34,920 nt of DNA from Flavobacteriales bacterium (lineage in GTDB: Bacteria; Bacteroidota; Bacteroidia; Flavobacteriales_F; PHOS-HE28). The DNA is taken from assembly GCA_013360395.1 (NCBI GenBank), contig JABWBQ010000032.1, positions 1-34,920 of the forward strand, written 5' to 3'. A program made the translations under genes and the position numbers. The notes below the pieces were generated by a model. That model saw nothing but the letters and a program-made list of their open reading frames with translations. It ran no database searches and was not told the DNA's origin. This document shows, piece by piece, positions 25,601 to 33,222 of this stretch (positions are counted from its first letter, which is position 1; every line of letters begins with the position of its first letter).

Positions 25601-26399
25601 CCAGGTGCGCAACGTGCAGGAGGCCTGGCCGCGCACCTACCGCACTTACGACAACATCGACTTCGGCACGGTCAAGGGCCTGAGCCTCACCTTCGACCTG
25701 CGGCGCACGGGCAACATCTGGATGCGTGCCAACTACACCCTGCAGTTCGCCGACGGCACGGGCAGCGATCCCAACACCTCGCTGGCGCTGATCAACAGCG
25801 GGCAGAGCAACCTGCGGGTGATCAACTCCCTGAACTTCGACCAGCGCCACCGGATCCAGGTCACCACCGACTTCCGCTACGGCGCAGGCAAGGACTACAA
25901 CGGTCCGATGCTCTTCGGCAAGCCCATCCTGCAGCGCACCGGGTTGAACCTGGTGACCATTTTCGGCAGCGGCACGCCCTACAGCAACTCGGCCCAGATC
26001 GTGCAGGAGGGGGCCATCTCCGGAGGCCAGGGCTCCTACCGTCTGGATGGCGGGGTGAACGGCGCCCGCCTGCCCTGGCAGTTCACGGCCGACATGCAGC
26101 TGGACCGCGACATCCCCCTGAGCATGGGCAAGAAGGAGGGTGACAAGGCCAAGGCGGTGGACCTCAACATCTACCTGCTGGTCACCAACCTGTTCAACAC
26201 GCGCAACATCACCGGGGTGTACCGCGCCACCGGCAGCCCCACGGACGATGGCTACCTGGCCGCCGCCCAGTACCAGAACGACATCGCCCTGCAGACCGAT
26301 CCGCAGAGCTATGCCGACCTGTACAACATCAAGGTGAACAACCCCGGCAATTTCGGCTCCCCGCGGACCATCCGCCTGGGCCTGCGCCTCAGCTTCTGA
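22623..26399 (+). CDS. TonB-dependent receptor with carboxypeptidase-like N-terminal domain
   Basis: 1258 residues. Signal peptide about 1-21 (FSSIALGLFAALSATAQ). Residues about 27-110 are the CarboxypepD-reg-like domain (GSLKGKVADKVSKEPLPFVNVAVEN...DFDGNYFIKPIDPGTYDVIVTYVGYQ). A TonB-box-like stretch (EFEVVQYQVPLI) is followed by the plug (GGTITREDIARMPQRS, ISIRGARTENTYYYIDGVKV, SAIEEVQVITGGVPANYGDVSGGVINI). The rest is the outer-membrane beta barrel with many aromatic strand ends, closing RTIRLGLRLSF. It should take up, or move, a ligand across the outer membrane using TonB-ExbBD energy. There is no SusD partner; instead the next gene, 19 bases on, encodes a giant T9SS-targeted surface protein. 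The substrate is unknown. Confidence 0.93.
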   Translation: MVRRVFSSIALGLFAALSATAQVGSGSLKGKVADKVSKEPLPFVNVAVENRGTVVASGTTDFDGNYFIKPIDPGTYDVIVTYVGYQPLKQTGVVVSGNQITFLDLGLSQGLELKEFEVVQYQVPLIQKDGGASGGTITREDIARMPQRSAAAIATTVAGTSTAGTGGGISIRGARTENTYYYIDGVKVPAGAGTGLPKSAIEEVQVITGGVPANYGDVSGGVINITTRGPSRSFFGGVEYLTSGFKVGSDITDIVGLDKYAFNQVEASISGPLFFKKDSAGNKTRPLLGFFLSGQYSNIVDNDPSFVGDWRVRPEKRDELLANPLSIRDIAGSNAVVYNSDYLRDSDIERLKTRQNAGRVGYVASGKIDIATTEHINLTLGGSVDYLDRQNFSRDNSLLNADNNFRYRDLTWRGFLRFVQRFPNRTGENGEEVSKIKNAFYSIQLDYSRFTQRVEDQEHGDKFFDYGYVGRFNTYRAPTYEFVDTLGAFVHTGFRDTLVTFVPSETNADVASITSQYFNLFPYEPFNIANLFGAQGPAGPYEDFNAIRTGNGLLNGERPRNLYNLWNNIGFIDDPNGGEYRRRQTDQFRLTAMGSADIGQHALSVGVEYEQLVDRRYSLGPIGLWTRARELANFHIRNLNDGSLSNATITYPLGTVPFYTYDRLVGTDQPFFDRSLREALGLDPNGTDYIDVDALDPSVFSLDMFSAEELINDGNSYVNFSGYDHLGNRINGRPAFEDFFDKRDANGNFTRVQAPFAPIYMAGYLMDKFAFDDIIFNVGVRVDRFDANQNTLKDKFLWRPAYTAGTEVPDSDIREELANGRPSNIGDDYVIYVDRLVDPTRIVGYRDGNVWYSATGEELADPSVLRSAEGIAPYLIGYDSDPNGDLPGSRLKKSAFEDYKPTVNVMPRIAFSFPISDEALFFAHYDILTQRPTSAVRLDLPGLAYIETTGDIMNNPSLKPSKTIDYELGFQQVLSKSSSLKIAAFYRELRDMIQVRNVQEAWPRTYRTYDNIDFGTVKGLSLTFDLRRTGNIWMRANYTLQFADGTGSDPNTSLALINSGQSNLRVINSLNFDQRHRIQVTTDFRYGAGKDYNGPMLFGKPILQRTGLNLVTIFGSGTPYSNSAQIVQEGAISGGQGSYRLDGGVNGARLPWQFTADMQLDRDIPLSMGKKEGDKAKAVDLNIYLLVTNLFNTRNITGVYRATGSPTDDGYLAAAQYQNDIALQTDPQSYADLYNIKVNNPGNFGSPRTIRLGLRLSF

Positions 26400-26418
26400 A
26401 CCGAATTCCTTTCCGCTC

Positions 26419-29400
26419 ATGAACCGTACGGACCGCATGACCCCCACCAGGATCCTCGCGCTCGCGTCCCTCTTCCTGCTCGGCACGCTGGTCGCCACGG
26501 CCCGCGAGTCGCAGGACCGTGGCCCCCAGCAGGGCCGCAGCAACGGCCCGGCCGCCCAGCCCAAGGCCGCCGGCTGCTCCCCGTCCACCGCACGGGACGA
26601 ACTGGACCTGAACAACGTCCGCGCCCTGATCGAGACCGGCGGCAACATGTGGCAGCGCCGCGACGGTGCCGGTGGACCCGCCTACGAGGTGCCCAAGACG
26701 GCCGACCGCTCCGGCCCCGACGCGCTCTTTGCCGGTTCGCTCTGGCTGGGCGGGGTGTCGCCGGACAACCAGCTGAAGCTCGCCGCCGTGCGTTTCCGCC
26801 AGGTGGGAAACGACTACTGGCCCGGGCCCCTCACCAACACCGGCGATGCCTCGGTGACACCCGACGTATGCACCCAGTACGACAAGACCTGGAAGACCCT
26901 GCGCCAGGATGCGGAACTGCACCGCGCGTACCACCGCTGCCGCTTGGACCCCGAGTGCGACGAAAGCACCGAGTACCCCAACTACACCATGCCCTCCATC
27001 TACGAGGAGTGGCCCGCCCACGGCAACATCGATCTGAACCAGGACTATAACCTGGCCCCTTACGCCGATGAGGACGGCAGCGACGACTACAACCCCGAGG
27101 AGGGCGACTATCCCGGATATGACCTGGACGGGGAGATCGACTGCACCTCCCGCAAGCGTGAGGACGCCATCCCCCTGTTCGGCGACCAGAACATCTGGTG
27201 GGTGTTCAACGACAAGGGCAATGCCCACACCGAGACCGGCGGCCTGCCCATCGGCATGGAGATCCGTGCCCAGGCCTTCGCCTTCGCCACCAACGACGCG
27301 GTGAACAACATGACCTTCTACAACTACGTGCTCATCAACCAGGGCACGCAGACCCTGCTGAACACCTATTTCGGCCAGTGGGCCGACGTGGACCTGGGCT
27401 GCGCCGACGATGACTACGTGGGCTGCGACGTGCAGCGCGGGCTGGGCTACGCCTACAACGGCGACAACAACGATGAGAACTGCAACGGCCACCCGGGCTA
27501 CGGGGTGCAGCCGCCCGCCATCGGCATCGACTTCTTCGAGGGCCCCTTCCAGGACTACGACGACCTGGACAACCCCGGTCCGGCCACCTCGGCCGAGGTG
27601 TACGACTGCCAGAACGCACGTGATTCGCTCGGTATCCCCTACAAGGGCATCGGCATCGGGTACGGCGACGGCCATGCGGACAATGAGCGCTACGGCATGC
27701 GCGCCTACCTGTACCACGACAACAACTCCACGGTGCGCGGCGATCCCACCATCGCCATCCAGTACTACAACTACCTGCAAGCCATCTGGCGCGACAACTC
27801 GCCCAACCTGTATGGCGGCACCGGTCACCAGGCCGATCCCGAGGCCGATCCCAACACCCCGGCGCGCTACATGTTCCCCGGCGACAGCGACCCGGTGGGC
27901 TGGGGAACGAGCTGTGTGCCGCAGGCGCCCTGGACCGAGGAGAGCTCGGGCAACCAGCCCTTCGACCGCCGCTTCATCCAGAGCGCGGGCCCCTTCACCC
28001 TGGAGCCGGGCGCGTACAACAACGTGACGGTGGGTGTGGTCTGGGCGCGCGCCACCGGTGGCGGGCCCTTCGAGAGCGTGCGTGAGGTGCGCCGTGCCGA
28101 CGACAAGGCCCAGGCCCTCTTCGACAACTGCTTCCGCATCCTCAACGGCCCCGACGCCCCCGAGCTGGGCATCGTGGAGCTGGACCGCCAGCTGATCCTC
28201 ACCATCGAGAACCTCGATCTGGGCAACAACTTCAACGAGAGCTATGAGGAGCTCGACCCCACCATCCCGGAGGACGCCACCGACCGTGAGTACCACTTCC
28301 AGGGGTACCAGGTGTACCAGCTCCGCGATGCCGACGTGAGCGTGGCCGATCTGGGCGACGTGAACATGGCCCGCCTGGTGTTCCAGTGCGACGTGAAGGA
28401 CGGGGTGAAGAACATCGTCAACTACATCGAGGACCCGGCCATCGCGCTCTCGGTGCCCACGTTGATGGTGGAGGCCGCCGACGACGGCATCTCGCATTCC
28501 TTCGCGATCACCGAGGACAAGTTCGCGCAAGGCGATCCGCGTCTGATCAACTTCAAGACGTACTACTTCATGGCGATCGCCTACGCCTACAACAACTACC
28601 AGCCCTTCAACCCCGACCCGCAGGTGCTCACCGGGCAGGCACTGCCTTACCTGGCCGGCCGCAAGTCGGCCACGGGCGCGATCCGGGCCTTCGCCGGCAT
28701 CCCGCACAAGAACACCCCGGAGAACGGTGGCACCGTGCTGCATGCCGAGTACGGCGATCAGTTCACCCTCACCCGCCTGGAGGGCGTGGGCAACAACGAC
28801 CAGCCCGTGATGCTGAGCACCGGCACCATCGACCTGATCATGAACGGCCAGCCCTGGCGCCAGGACCAGCTCACCTACGAGCAGGACATGGGCCCGGTGA
28901 ACATCAAGGTCATCGATCCCCTGGCCGTGAAACCTGGCAACTTCGAACTGTGGTTCACCGATTCGATCACCGACGGCAACCTGGACGATGCCAGCTGGAA
29001 GCTGATCTATGTGGACGGGCAGGACACCATCCTGAGCGACCGGACCATCACGGCCCGCAACGAGCAACTGATCCCCGAGTACGGCTTGTCGGTCACGATC
29101 CAGCAGGGCTTCTTCAGCGGCCAGGGTTCGGTGTTCACCGATTTCCTGGAGGCCGAGATCACCTACGCCGACCCGAACCTGCCCTGGCTGAGCGGCATCC
29201 CCGACGGGGAGGGCGAGGACGCCATGAACTGGATCCGCGCGGGTCTGGCCGAGGGCGATGAAGTGCTCTATCCGGACCGGGTGGGCAAAGGCGACATCAA
29301 CGAACAGTACGAGGGTGTGCTGGTGCAGGAGTTCGACGGGTTCAGCGGCGGCACCTGGGCACCGTTCGCCCTGGTGGGCGACACCGCCTTCCAACCCGCA

Positions 29401-30522
29401 GGCCCCAACATCGCCGCTTCGATCAGCTTCGCCCAGATCCGCCAGTTGGGCAACACCCTGGTGGTGCTGACCCCCGACCGGAACAAGTGGACGCGCTGCG
29501 CGGTGATCGAGATGGAGGACAACCCCGGCCTGGCCGTGGGCGGTGCGCAGAAGCACGCCATGCGTTCGAGCCCCAGCGTGGACAAATACGGCCGCCGCAG
29601 CGGCACCCCCGGCTGCAACGAGGACGAGGCCACCCTGTGGGGCGCCCAGCCCAACGGCATGGGCTGGTTCCCGGGCTATGCCATCGACATGCTGTCCGGG
29701 GAGCGCCTCAACATGGCCTTCGGCGAGGCCAGCTTCTGGGGCGGTCAGGGCGGCCGCGACATGGTGTGGAACCCCAGCGATACGCTGGTCACCGCCCTGG
29801 GCTCCCCGGTCTTCGGGGGCCAGCACTGGATCTTCGTGTTCCGCAACGCTCAACGCGAAGAGGCCAACCCGAGCTTCATGCCGCAGTATGACAATGGCCA
29901 GTTCATGTACGAGAAGCTCACCTCCGGCACCGTGGCCGACCGCAACCGGGTGTACCGTGCGTGCTCGTGGGTGGGTTCGGCCCTGCGCAACCACGGCTTC
30001 GCGTTCCGTTCCATGGAGGATGGCCTGATCCCCACGGAGACGCGCATCCGCCTGAACGTGGTGAAGCCCTACCAGCCGTACCGCGAGCCCTTCGCGGGCT
30101 ACACGCCCACCATCGCACCGCAGTTCAACAACGGCCTGCCGCTGTACCGTTTCAACACGGGTGAGCGTGCGCCGGTGGTGCAGGATGCCGAAGCGGCGCA
30201 GACCGCCTGCGACATGATCGACGTGGTGCCCAACCCCTACTACGGGTTCAGCAGCTACGAGACCAGCCGCCTGGACAACCGGGTGAAGTTCATCAACCTG
30301 CCGCAGCGCTGCGACATCTCCATCTACAACGTGAGCGGCACCTTGGTGCGCCGCTTCAAGAAGGACAATGCGCTCACCTTCCTGGATTGGGACCTGCGCA
30401 ACCAGCTCAACGTGCCGGTGGCGAGCGGGGTGTACATCTGCCACATCAACGTGCCGGGCGTGTGCGAACGCGTGGTGAAGTGGTTCGGGGTGATGCGCCC
30501 GGTGGACCTGCAGAATTTCTGA
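26419..30522 (+). CDS. Giant T9SS-targeted surface protein of unknown function
   Basis: 1367 residues. Signal peptide within 1-28 (ILALASLFLLGTLVATA; the second Met at residue 7 is an alternative start). The body is rich in Asp, Asn, Tyr and Trp with recognisable family blocks: DYNPEEGDYPGYDLDG (about 216-236), GDQNIWWVFNDKGNAH (about 255-270), FYNYVLINQGTQTLLNTYFG, DDYVGCDVQRGLGYAYNGD (about 332-350) and GIDFFEGP. I recognise this pattern from large uncharacterised Bacteroidota proteins but know of no assigned activity. A C-terminal T9SS-type domain starts near residue 1268 (VVPNPYYGFSSYE, ISIYNVSGTLVRRF, VASGVYICHI) and ends with an unusual tail VVKWFGVMRPVDLQNF. It sits between the receptor (19-base gap) and the PorV-like gene (31-base gap), so the three are very likely one operon and one surface assembly. 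Confidence 0.85.
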   Translation: MNRTDRMTPTRILALASLFLLGTLVATARESQDRGPQQGRSNGPAAQPKAAGCSPSTARDELDLNNVRALIETGGNMWQRRDGAGGPAYEVPKTADRSGPDALFAGSLWLGGVSPDNQLKLAAVRFRQVGNDYWPGPLTNTGDASVTPDVCTQYDKTWKTLRQDAELHRAYHRCRLDPECDESTEYPNYTMPSIYEEWPAHGNIDLNQDYNLAPYADEDGSDDYNPEEGDYPGYDLDGEIDCTSRKREDAIPLFGDQNIWWVFNDKGNAHTETGGLPIGMEIRAQAFAFATNDAVNNMTFYNYVLINQGTQTLLNTYFGQWADVDLGCADDDYVGCDVQRGLGYAYNGDNNDENCNGHPGYGVQPPAIGIDFFEGPFQDYDDLDNPGPATSAEVYDCQNARDSLGIPYKGIGIGYGDGHADNERYGMRAYLYHDNNSTVRGDPTIAIQYYNYLQAIWRDNSPNLYGGTGHQADPEADPNTPARYMFPGDSDPVGWGTSCVPQAPWTEESSGNQPFDRRFIQSAGPFTLEPGAYNNVTVGVVWARATGGGPFESVREVRRADDKAQALFDNCFRILNGPDAPELGIVELDRQLILTIENLDLGNNFNESYEELDPTIPEDATDREYHFQGYQVYQLRDADVSVADLGDVNMARLVFQCDVKDGVKNIVNYIEDPAIALSVPTLMVEAADDGISHSFAITEDKFAQGDPRLINFKTYYFMAIAYAYNNYQPFNPDPQVLTGQALPYLAGRKSATGAIRAFAGIPHKNTPENGGTVLHAEYGDQFTLTRLEGVGNNDQPVMLSTGTIDLIMNGQPWRQDQLTYEQDMGPVNIKVIDPLAVKPGNFELWFTDSITDGNLDDASWKLIYVDGQDTILSDRTITARNEQLIPEYGLSVTIQQGFFSGQGSVFTDFLEAEITYADPNLPWLSGIPDGEGEDAMNWIRAGLAEGDEVLYPDRVGKGDINEQYEGVLVQEFDGFSGGTWAPFALVGDTAFQPAGPNIAASISFAQIRQLGNTLVVLTPDRNKWTRCAVIEMEDNPGLAVGGAQKHAMRSSPSVDKYGRRSGTPGCNEDEATLWGAQPNGMGWFPGYAIDMLSGERLNMAFGEASFWGGQGGRDMVWNPSDTLVTALGSPVFGGQHWIFVFRNAQREEANPSFMPQYDNGQFMYEKLTSGTVADRNRVYRACSWVGSALRNHGFAFRSMEDGLIPTETRIRLNVVKPYQPYREPFAGYTPTIAPQFNNGLPLYRFNTGERAPVVQDAEAAQTACDMIDVVPNPYYGFSSYETSRLDNRVKFINLPQRCDISIYNVSGTLVRRFKKDNALTFLDWDLRNQLNVPVASGVYICHINVPGVCERVVKWFGVMRPVDLQNF

Positions 30523-30553
30523 TCGGCCCTGCCAACGAAGCGACGAGAACGAC

Positions 30554-31627
30554 ATGAAGACGATGAAGCAACGAGGAACGCCGGTGTTCCGGCATGGGGT
30601 GGGCGCCGCGGTGCTGTGCGCCCTGGTGGCGATGCCCGCCCTGGCGGGCAACCCGGACCGTGCCGGCTCGGCGGGCGCGGCACAGCTGCTGATCAACCCC
30701 TGGGCGCGGAGCGCGGGATGGGGCCTGGCCAATACGGCGGCGCTGCGCGGCGTGGAAAGCATGTTCGGCAACGTGGCCGGGCTGGCGCACACCCGCAAGA
30801 CCGAGGTGGCCTTCGCCACCAGCCGCTGGCTGGAGGGTTCCGGCGTCACGGTCAACAGCTTCGGCTTCGGCCAGCGTGTGGGCAGCAGTGGCGCGCTGGG
30901 CATCAGCGTCATGTCCATGGGCTTCGGCGAACTGCCGGTCACCACCACCGACCAGCCCGAGGGCGGTCTGGGCAACTTCCGCGTGAGCTACGCCAACATC
31001 GGGGTGGCCTACGCCAAGGGCTTCTCCAACAGCATCTACGGCGGCATGCTGGTGCGCGTGATCTCGGAGTCCATCGCCGATGTGCGCGCCTCCGGCGTGT
31101 GCTTCGACGCGGGCATCAACTACATCACCGGCGAGCGCGACCAGGTGCGCTTCGCCATCGCCCTCAAGAACGTGGGGCCCACCATGCGCTTCGACGGCGA
31201 CGGCATGGCCGTGCAGGGCCTGCTGGTGAGCGGCAGCGACCAGCTCACCCTGGCCAACCGCTCCCAGAAGTTCGAGCTGCCCTCCATGCTGTCCATCGGG
31301 GGTTCGTACGACTTCAAGCTCGGGGAGATGCACCGCCTGACCCCGGCGCTGACCTTCTTCTCCCACTCCTTCACGCGCGACCAGTTCGTCGTGGGGCTGG
31401 AGTACGCCTTCCGGCGCATCTTCCACCTGCGTGGCGGCTACCTGTGGGAGGAGGACATCACCAGCAACGAGGACCGTGCCACGGTCTTCACCGGTCCCTC
31501 CGGTGGCCTGAGCGTGGACCTGCCCTTCGGCAAGGAGAAGCAGAGCGCCATCGCGGTGGACTACGCCTACCGTGCCACCAACCCCTTCAGCGGGGTGCAT
31601 CAGATCGGCATCCGCGTGAGCCTCTGA
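30554..31627 (+). CDS. PorV/PorQ-family outer-membrane protein
   Basis: 357 residues. Signal peptide about 1-31 (GVGAAVLCALVAMPALA). The mature protein starts with the family signature AAQLLINPWARSAGWGLANTAALRGVESMFGNVAGLAH, here in overview, and goes on as a FadL-like 14-strand barrel (GALGISVMSMGFGELPVTTTD, SYANIGVAYAKGF, FDAGINYITG, LKNVGPTMRFDG, ELPSMLSIGGSYDF, VGLEYAFRRIFHLRGGY, IAVDYAYRATNPFSGVHQIGIRVSL). PorV is the T9SS shuttle that binds substrate C-terminal domains in the outer membrane. This copy lies directly behind a T9SS-targeted giant and not with core T9SS genes, so it may be a cargo-specific paralogue; that role is inference. Confidence 0.88.
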   Translation: MKTMKQRGTPVFRHGVGAAVLCALVAMPALAGNPDRAGSAGAAQLLINPWARSAGWGLANTAALRGVESMFGNVAGLAHTRKTEVAFATSRWLEGSGVTVNSFGFGQRVGSSGALGISVMSMGFGELPVTTTDQPEGGLGNFRVSYANIGVAYAKGFSNSIYGGMLVRVISESIADVRASGVCFDAGINYITGERDQVRFAIALKNVGPTMRFDGDGMAVQGLLVSGSDQLTLANRSQKFELPSMLSIGGSYDFKLGEMHRLTPALTFFSHSFTRDQFVVGLEYAFRRIFHLRGGYLWEEDITSNEDRATVFTGPSGGLSVDLPFGKEKQSAIAVDYAYRATNPFSGVHQIGIRVSL

Positions 31628-31638
31628 GGCCGATCGCA

Positions 31639-31646
31639 TACCTTTG
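31639..31646 (+). promoter_or_regulatory. Promoter box of greA-HIT
   Basis: TACCTTTG is a perfect TAnnTTTG match, 51 bases before the greA ATG. I see no good TTG at the expected distance upstream. Confidence 0.55.
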
Positions 31647-31648
31647 AT

Positions 31649-31676
31649 GGAAGGGGACCTCTCGGGGTCCTCTTCC
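31649..31676 (+). terminator. Hairpin between the PorV-like gene and greA
   Basis: GGAAGGGGACC (31649-31659) pairs with GGTCCTCTTCC (31666-31676): 11 pairs including one G-U, with a 6-base loop. The T-run behind it is weak. It could end the receptor operon, or act in the greA leader, since the predicted greA start site lies at its 5' edge. Confidence 0.45.
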
Positions 31677-31697
31677 GTTCTCCATACCTCACCGATC

Positions 31698-32171
31698 ATG
31701 TCCGCTCCCGCCTACTACACCGAGGAGGGCCTCCGCAAGCTCCAAGAGGAGCTGCACCACATGCGCACCGTGGAGCGCCCCCACATCAGCCAGCAGATCG
31801 CCGACGCCCGCGACAAGGGCGACCTGAGCGAGAACGCCGAGTACCACGCCGCCAAGGAGGAACAGGGCCTGCTGGAGGCCCGCATCGCCAAGCTGGAGGA
31901 AGTGCTCGCCAACGCCCGCATCATCGATGCCTCCCAGCTCGATGCCAGCCGGGTGTACATCCACTGCAAGGTGGTGGTGCGGCACGTGGACAACGACACG
32001 CGGCGCGAGTTCATCCTGGTGGCCGAGAGCGAGGCCGACATCAAGGTGGGCAAGATCAGCGTGAGCTCCCCCATCGGCAAGGGCTTGTTAGGCAAGAGCA
32101 AGGGCGAGGTGGCCGAGATCGCCACCCCGGCCGGAAGCACACGGTTCGAGATCGTGGAGATCAGCCGCTGA
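31698..32171 (+). CDS. greA: Transcription elongation factor GreA
   Basis: 157 residues, standard length. GreA inserts its coiled-coil tip into the RNA polymerase channel and triggers cleavage of backtracked RNA. The coiled coil carries the catalytic tip GDLSENAEYHAAKEEQ with Asp42 and Glu45. The C-terminal domain has the conserved FILVAESEADIKVGKISVSSPIGKGLLGK stretch (given in overview) and GDxVEI-like GEVAEIATPAG. The start is the ATG before SAPAYYTEEGLRKLQEEL; a longer frame upstream lies in the leader hairpin. The HIT gene follows after 26 bases, a pairing that, from memory, is common in Bacteroidota. Confidence 0.96.
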   Translation: MSAPAYYTEEGLRKLQEELHHMRTVERPHISQQIADARDKGDLSENAEYHAAKEEQGLLEARIAKLEEVLANARIIDASQLDASRVYIHCKVVVRHVDNDTRREFILVAESEADIKVGKISVSSPIGKGLLGKSKGEVAEIATPAGSTRFEIVEISR

Positions 32172-32197
32172 TCCCGGGGCCGCATCGAACACGCACC

Positions 32198-32587
32198 ATG
32201 CCCAGCATCTTCACCCGCATCATCCAGGGCGAGATCCCCTGCCACAAGGTGGGGGAGGACGAGCGGTTCCTGGCCTTCCTGGACATCAACCCGCTGCGCG
32301 ACGGGCACACCCTGGTGATCCCCAAGCTTGAGGTGGACCGCTTCCTGGAGCTGCCCGACGAGCTGCTGGCGGGCATCCTGCCCTTCGCGCGGGAGGTGGG
32401 CGACCGCATCCGGCGTGTGGTGCCCTGCGACCGCATCGGGCTGTGCGTCATCGGCCTGGAGGTGCCGCATGCGCACCTGCACCTGGTGCCCATCGACCGC
32501 ATGGCGGACATGGACTTCACCCGTCCGAAGCTGCAGCGTACGCAGGACGAGCTGGCCGACCTCGCCCGGCGGATCCGCCAGGCCTGA
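32198..32587 (+). CDS. HIT family (histidine triad) nucleotide hydrolase
   Basis: 129 residues. The N-terminal FTRIIQGEIPCHKVGEDERFLAFLDINP is the family opening (purine-binding), followed by HTLVIPKLEV and the triad VPHAHLHLVP with His91, His93 and His95; the usual HxHxHxx motif is complete. Such proteins hydrolyse nucleoside phosphoramidates or dinucleoside polyphosphates (Hint/Fhit-like); the exact substrate is not predictable. It follows greA closely and very probably shares its promoter. It converges on ruvC with a 29-base gap. Confidence 0.94.
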   Translation: MPSIFTRIIQGEIPCHKVGEDERFLAFLDINPLRDGHTLVIPKLEVDRFLELPDELLAGILPFAREVGDRIRRVVPCDRIGLCVIGLEVPHAHLHLVPIDRMADMDFTRPKLQRTQDELADLARRIRQA

Positions 32588-32616
32588 TCACCCGCACCGC
32601 GGACACGGAGGGCCGC

Positions 32617-33195
32617 TCAGGGTTTCACCCGGCCCGGGTTGTTGCGCACGAACTGCGCCCATCCGCCACCGCTCCGCGCGCCCCGGGCCTGTGCCGGCAC
32701 GGGAGCGGCATGCCCCAGGTTGAACTGATGGCACACGGCCACGGCCAGGGCGTCGGTGGCATCCGTGCTGGGCGGCAGCTGGGCCACCCCGAGGATGCTG
32801 AGCAGCATGGCCGCCACCTGCTCCTTGCTGGCCCCGCCATGGCCGGTGATGCTCTGCTTGATCCGCGTCGGCGCGTACTCGCGCACGGCCACCTCGCGCT
32901 GGATGGCGGCGGCGATGGCCACCCCTTGGGCCCTGCCGAGCTTCAGCATGCTCTGCACGTTCTTGCCGAAGAACTGCGCTTCGATGGCCAGGTCGTCCGG
33001 CAGGTGCCGCTCGATCAGTTCGGTGGTGTGGCGGTGGATGGCGCGCAGCTTGAGCGTATGGTCCTCGCCGGCGCTGAAGCGGATGCTGCCGGCCTCCACC
33101 AGGGTGATCCGGGGGCCTTCGGCCCGGATCACGCCGTAGCCCATCACCGTGGTCCCGGGGTCGATCCCGAGGATGATGCGCTCGGGCCGGGCCAC
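32617..33195 (-). CDS. ruvC: Crossover junction endodeoxyribonuclease RuvC
   Basis: 192 residues if translation starts at the GTG at 33195 (ARPERIILGIDPGT), which fits family starts and avoids overlap with the divergent gene. An ATG at 33246 would add 17 residues (PNDREVHGLKTAKNSG) but overlap that gene by 24 bases. RuvC resolves Holliday junctions. All four acidic catalytic residues are present: Asp12 (GIDPGT), Glu72 (IEAQFFGKN), and Asp145 and Asp148 (TDATDAL); KLGRAQGVAI and APTRIKQSITGHG are also family-typical. The tail after FNLGH is a basic, glycine-rich extension. There are no ruvA/ruvB genes in the window. Confidence 0.93.
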   Translation of the reverse strand: MARPERIILGIDPGTTVMGYGVIRAEGPRITLVEAGSIRFSAGEDHTLKLRAIHRHTTELIERHLPDDLAIEAQFFGKNVQSMLKLGRAQGVAIAAAIQREVAVREYAPTRIKQSITGHGGASKEQVAAMLLSILGVAQLPPSTDATDALAVAVCHQFNLGHAAPVPAQARGARSGGGWAQFVRNNPGRVKP

Positions 33196-33200
33196 CCCGC

Positions 33201-33208
33201 TATTTTTG
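33201..33208 (+). promoter_or_regulatory. Promoter box of the flippase-like / glycosyltransferase operon
   Basis: TATTTTTG, a perfect TAnnTTTG match, 14 bases before the ATG at 33223. Confidence 0.55.
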
Positions 33209-33222
33209 GCCGTCTTAAGGCC

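Noticed and set aside
21912-26648. Very long open frame on the minus strand opposite the TonB receptor (over 1500 codons)
   Set aside because: Its sequence is compositionally biased (Val, Gly, Ala, His, Gln, Glu), has no recognisable domain, and mirrors the plus-strand receptor codons. GC-rich genes with few A/T-rich codons leave the opposite strand open.
26389-30975. Second very long minus-strand frame opposite the giant surface protein
   Set aside because: Same reason: antisense shadow of a well-supported T9SS gene, no start signal, no domain.
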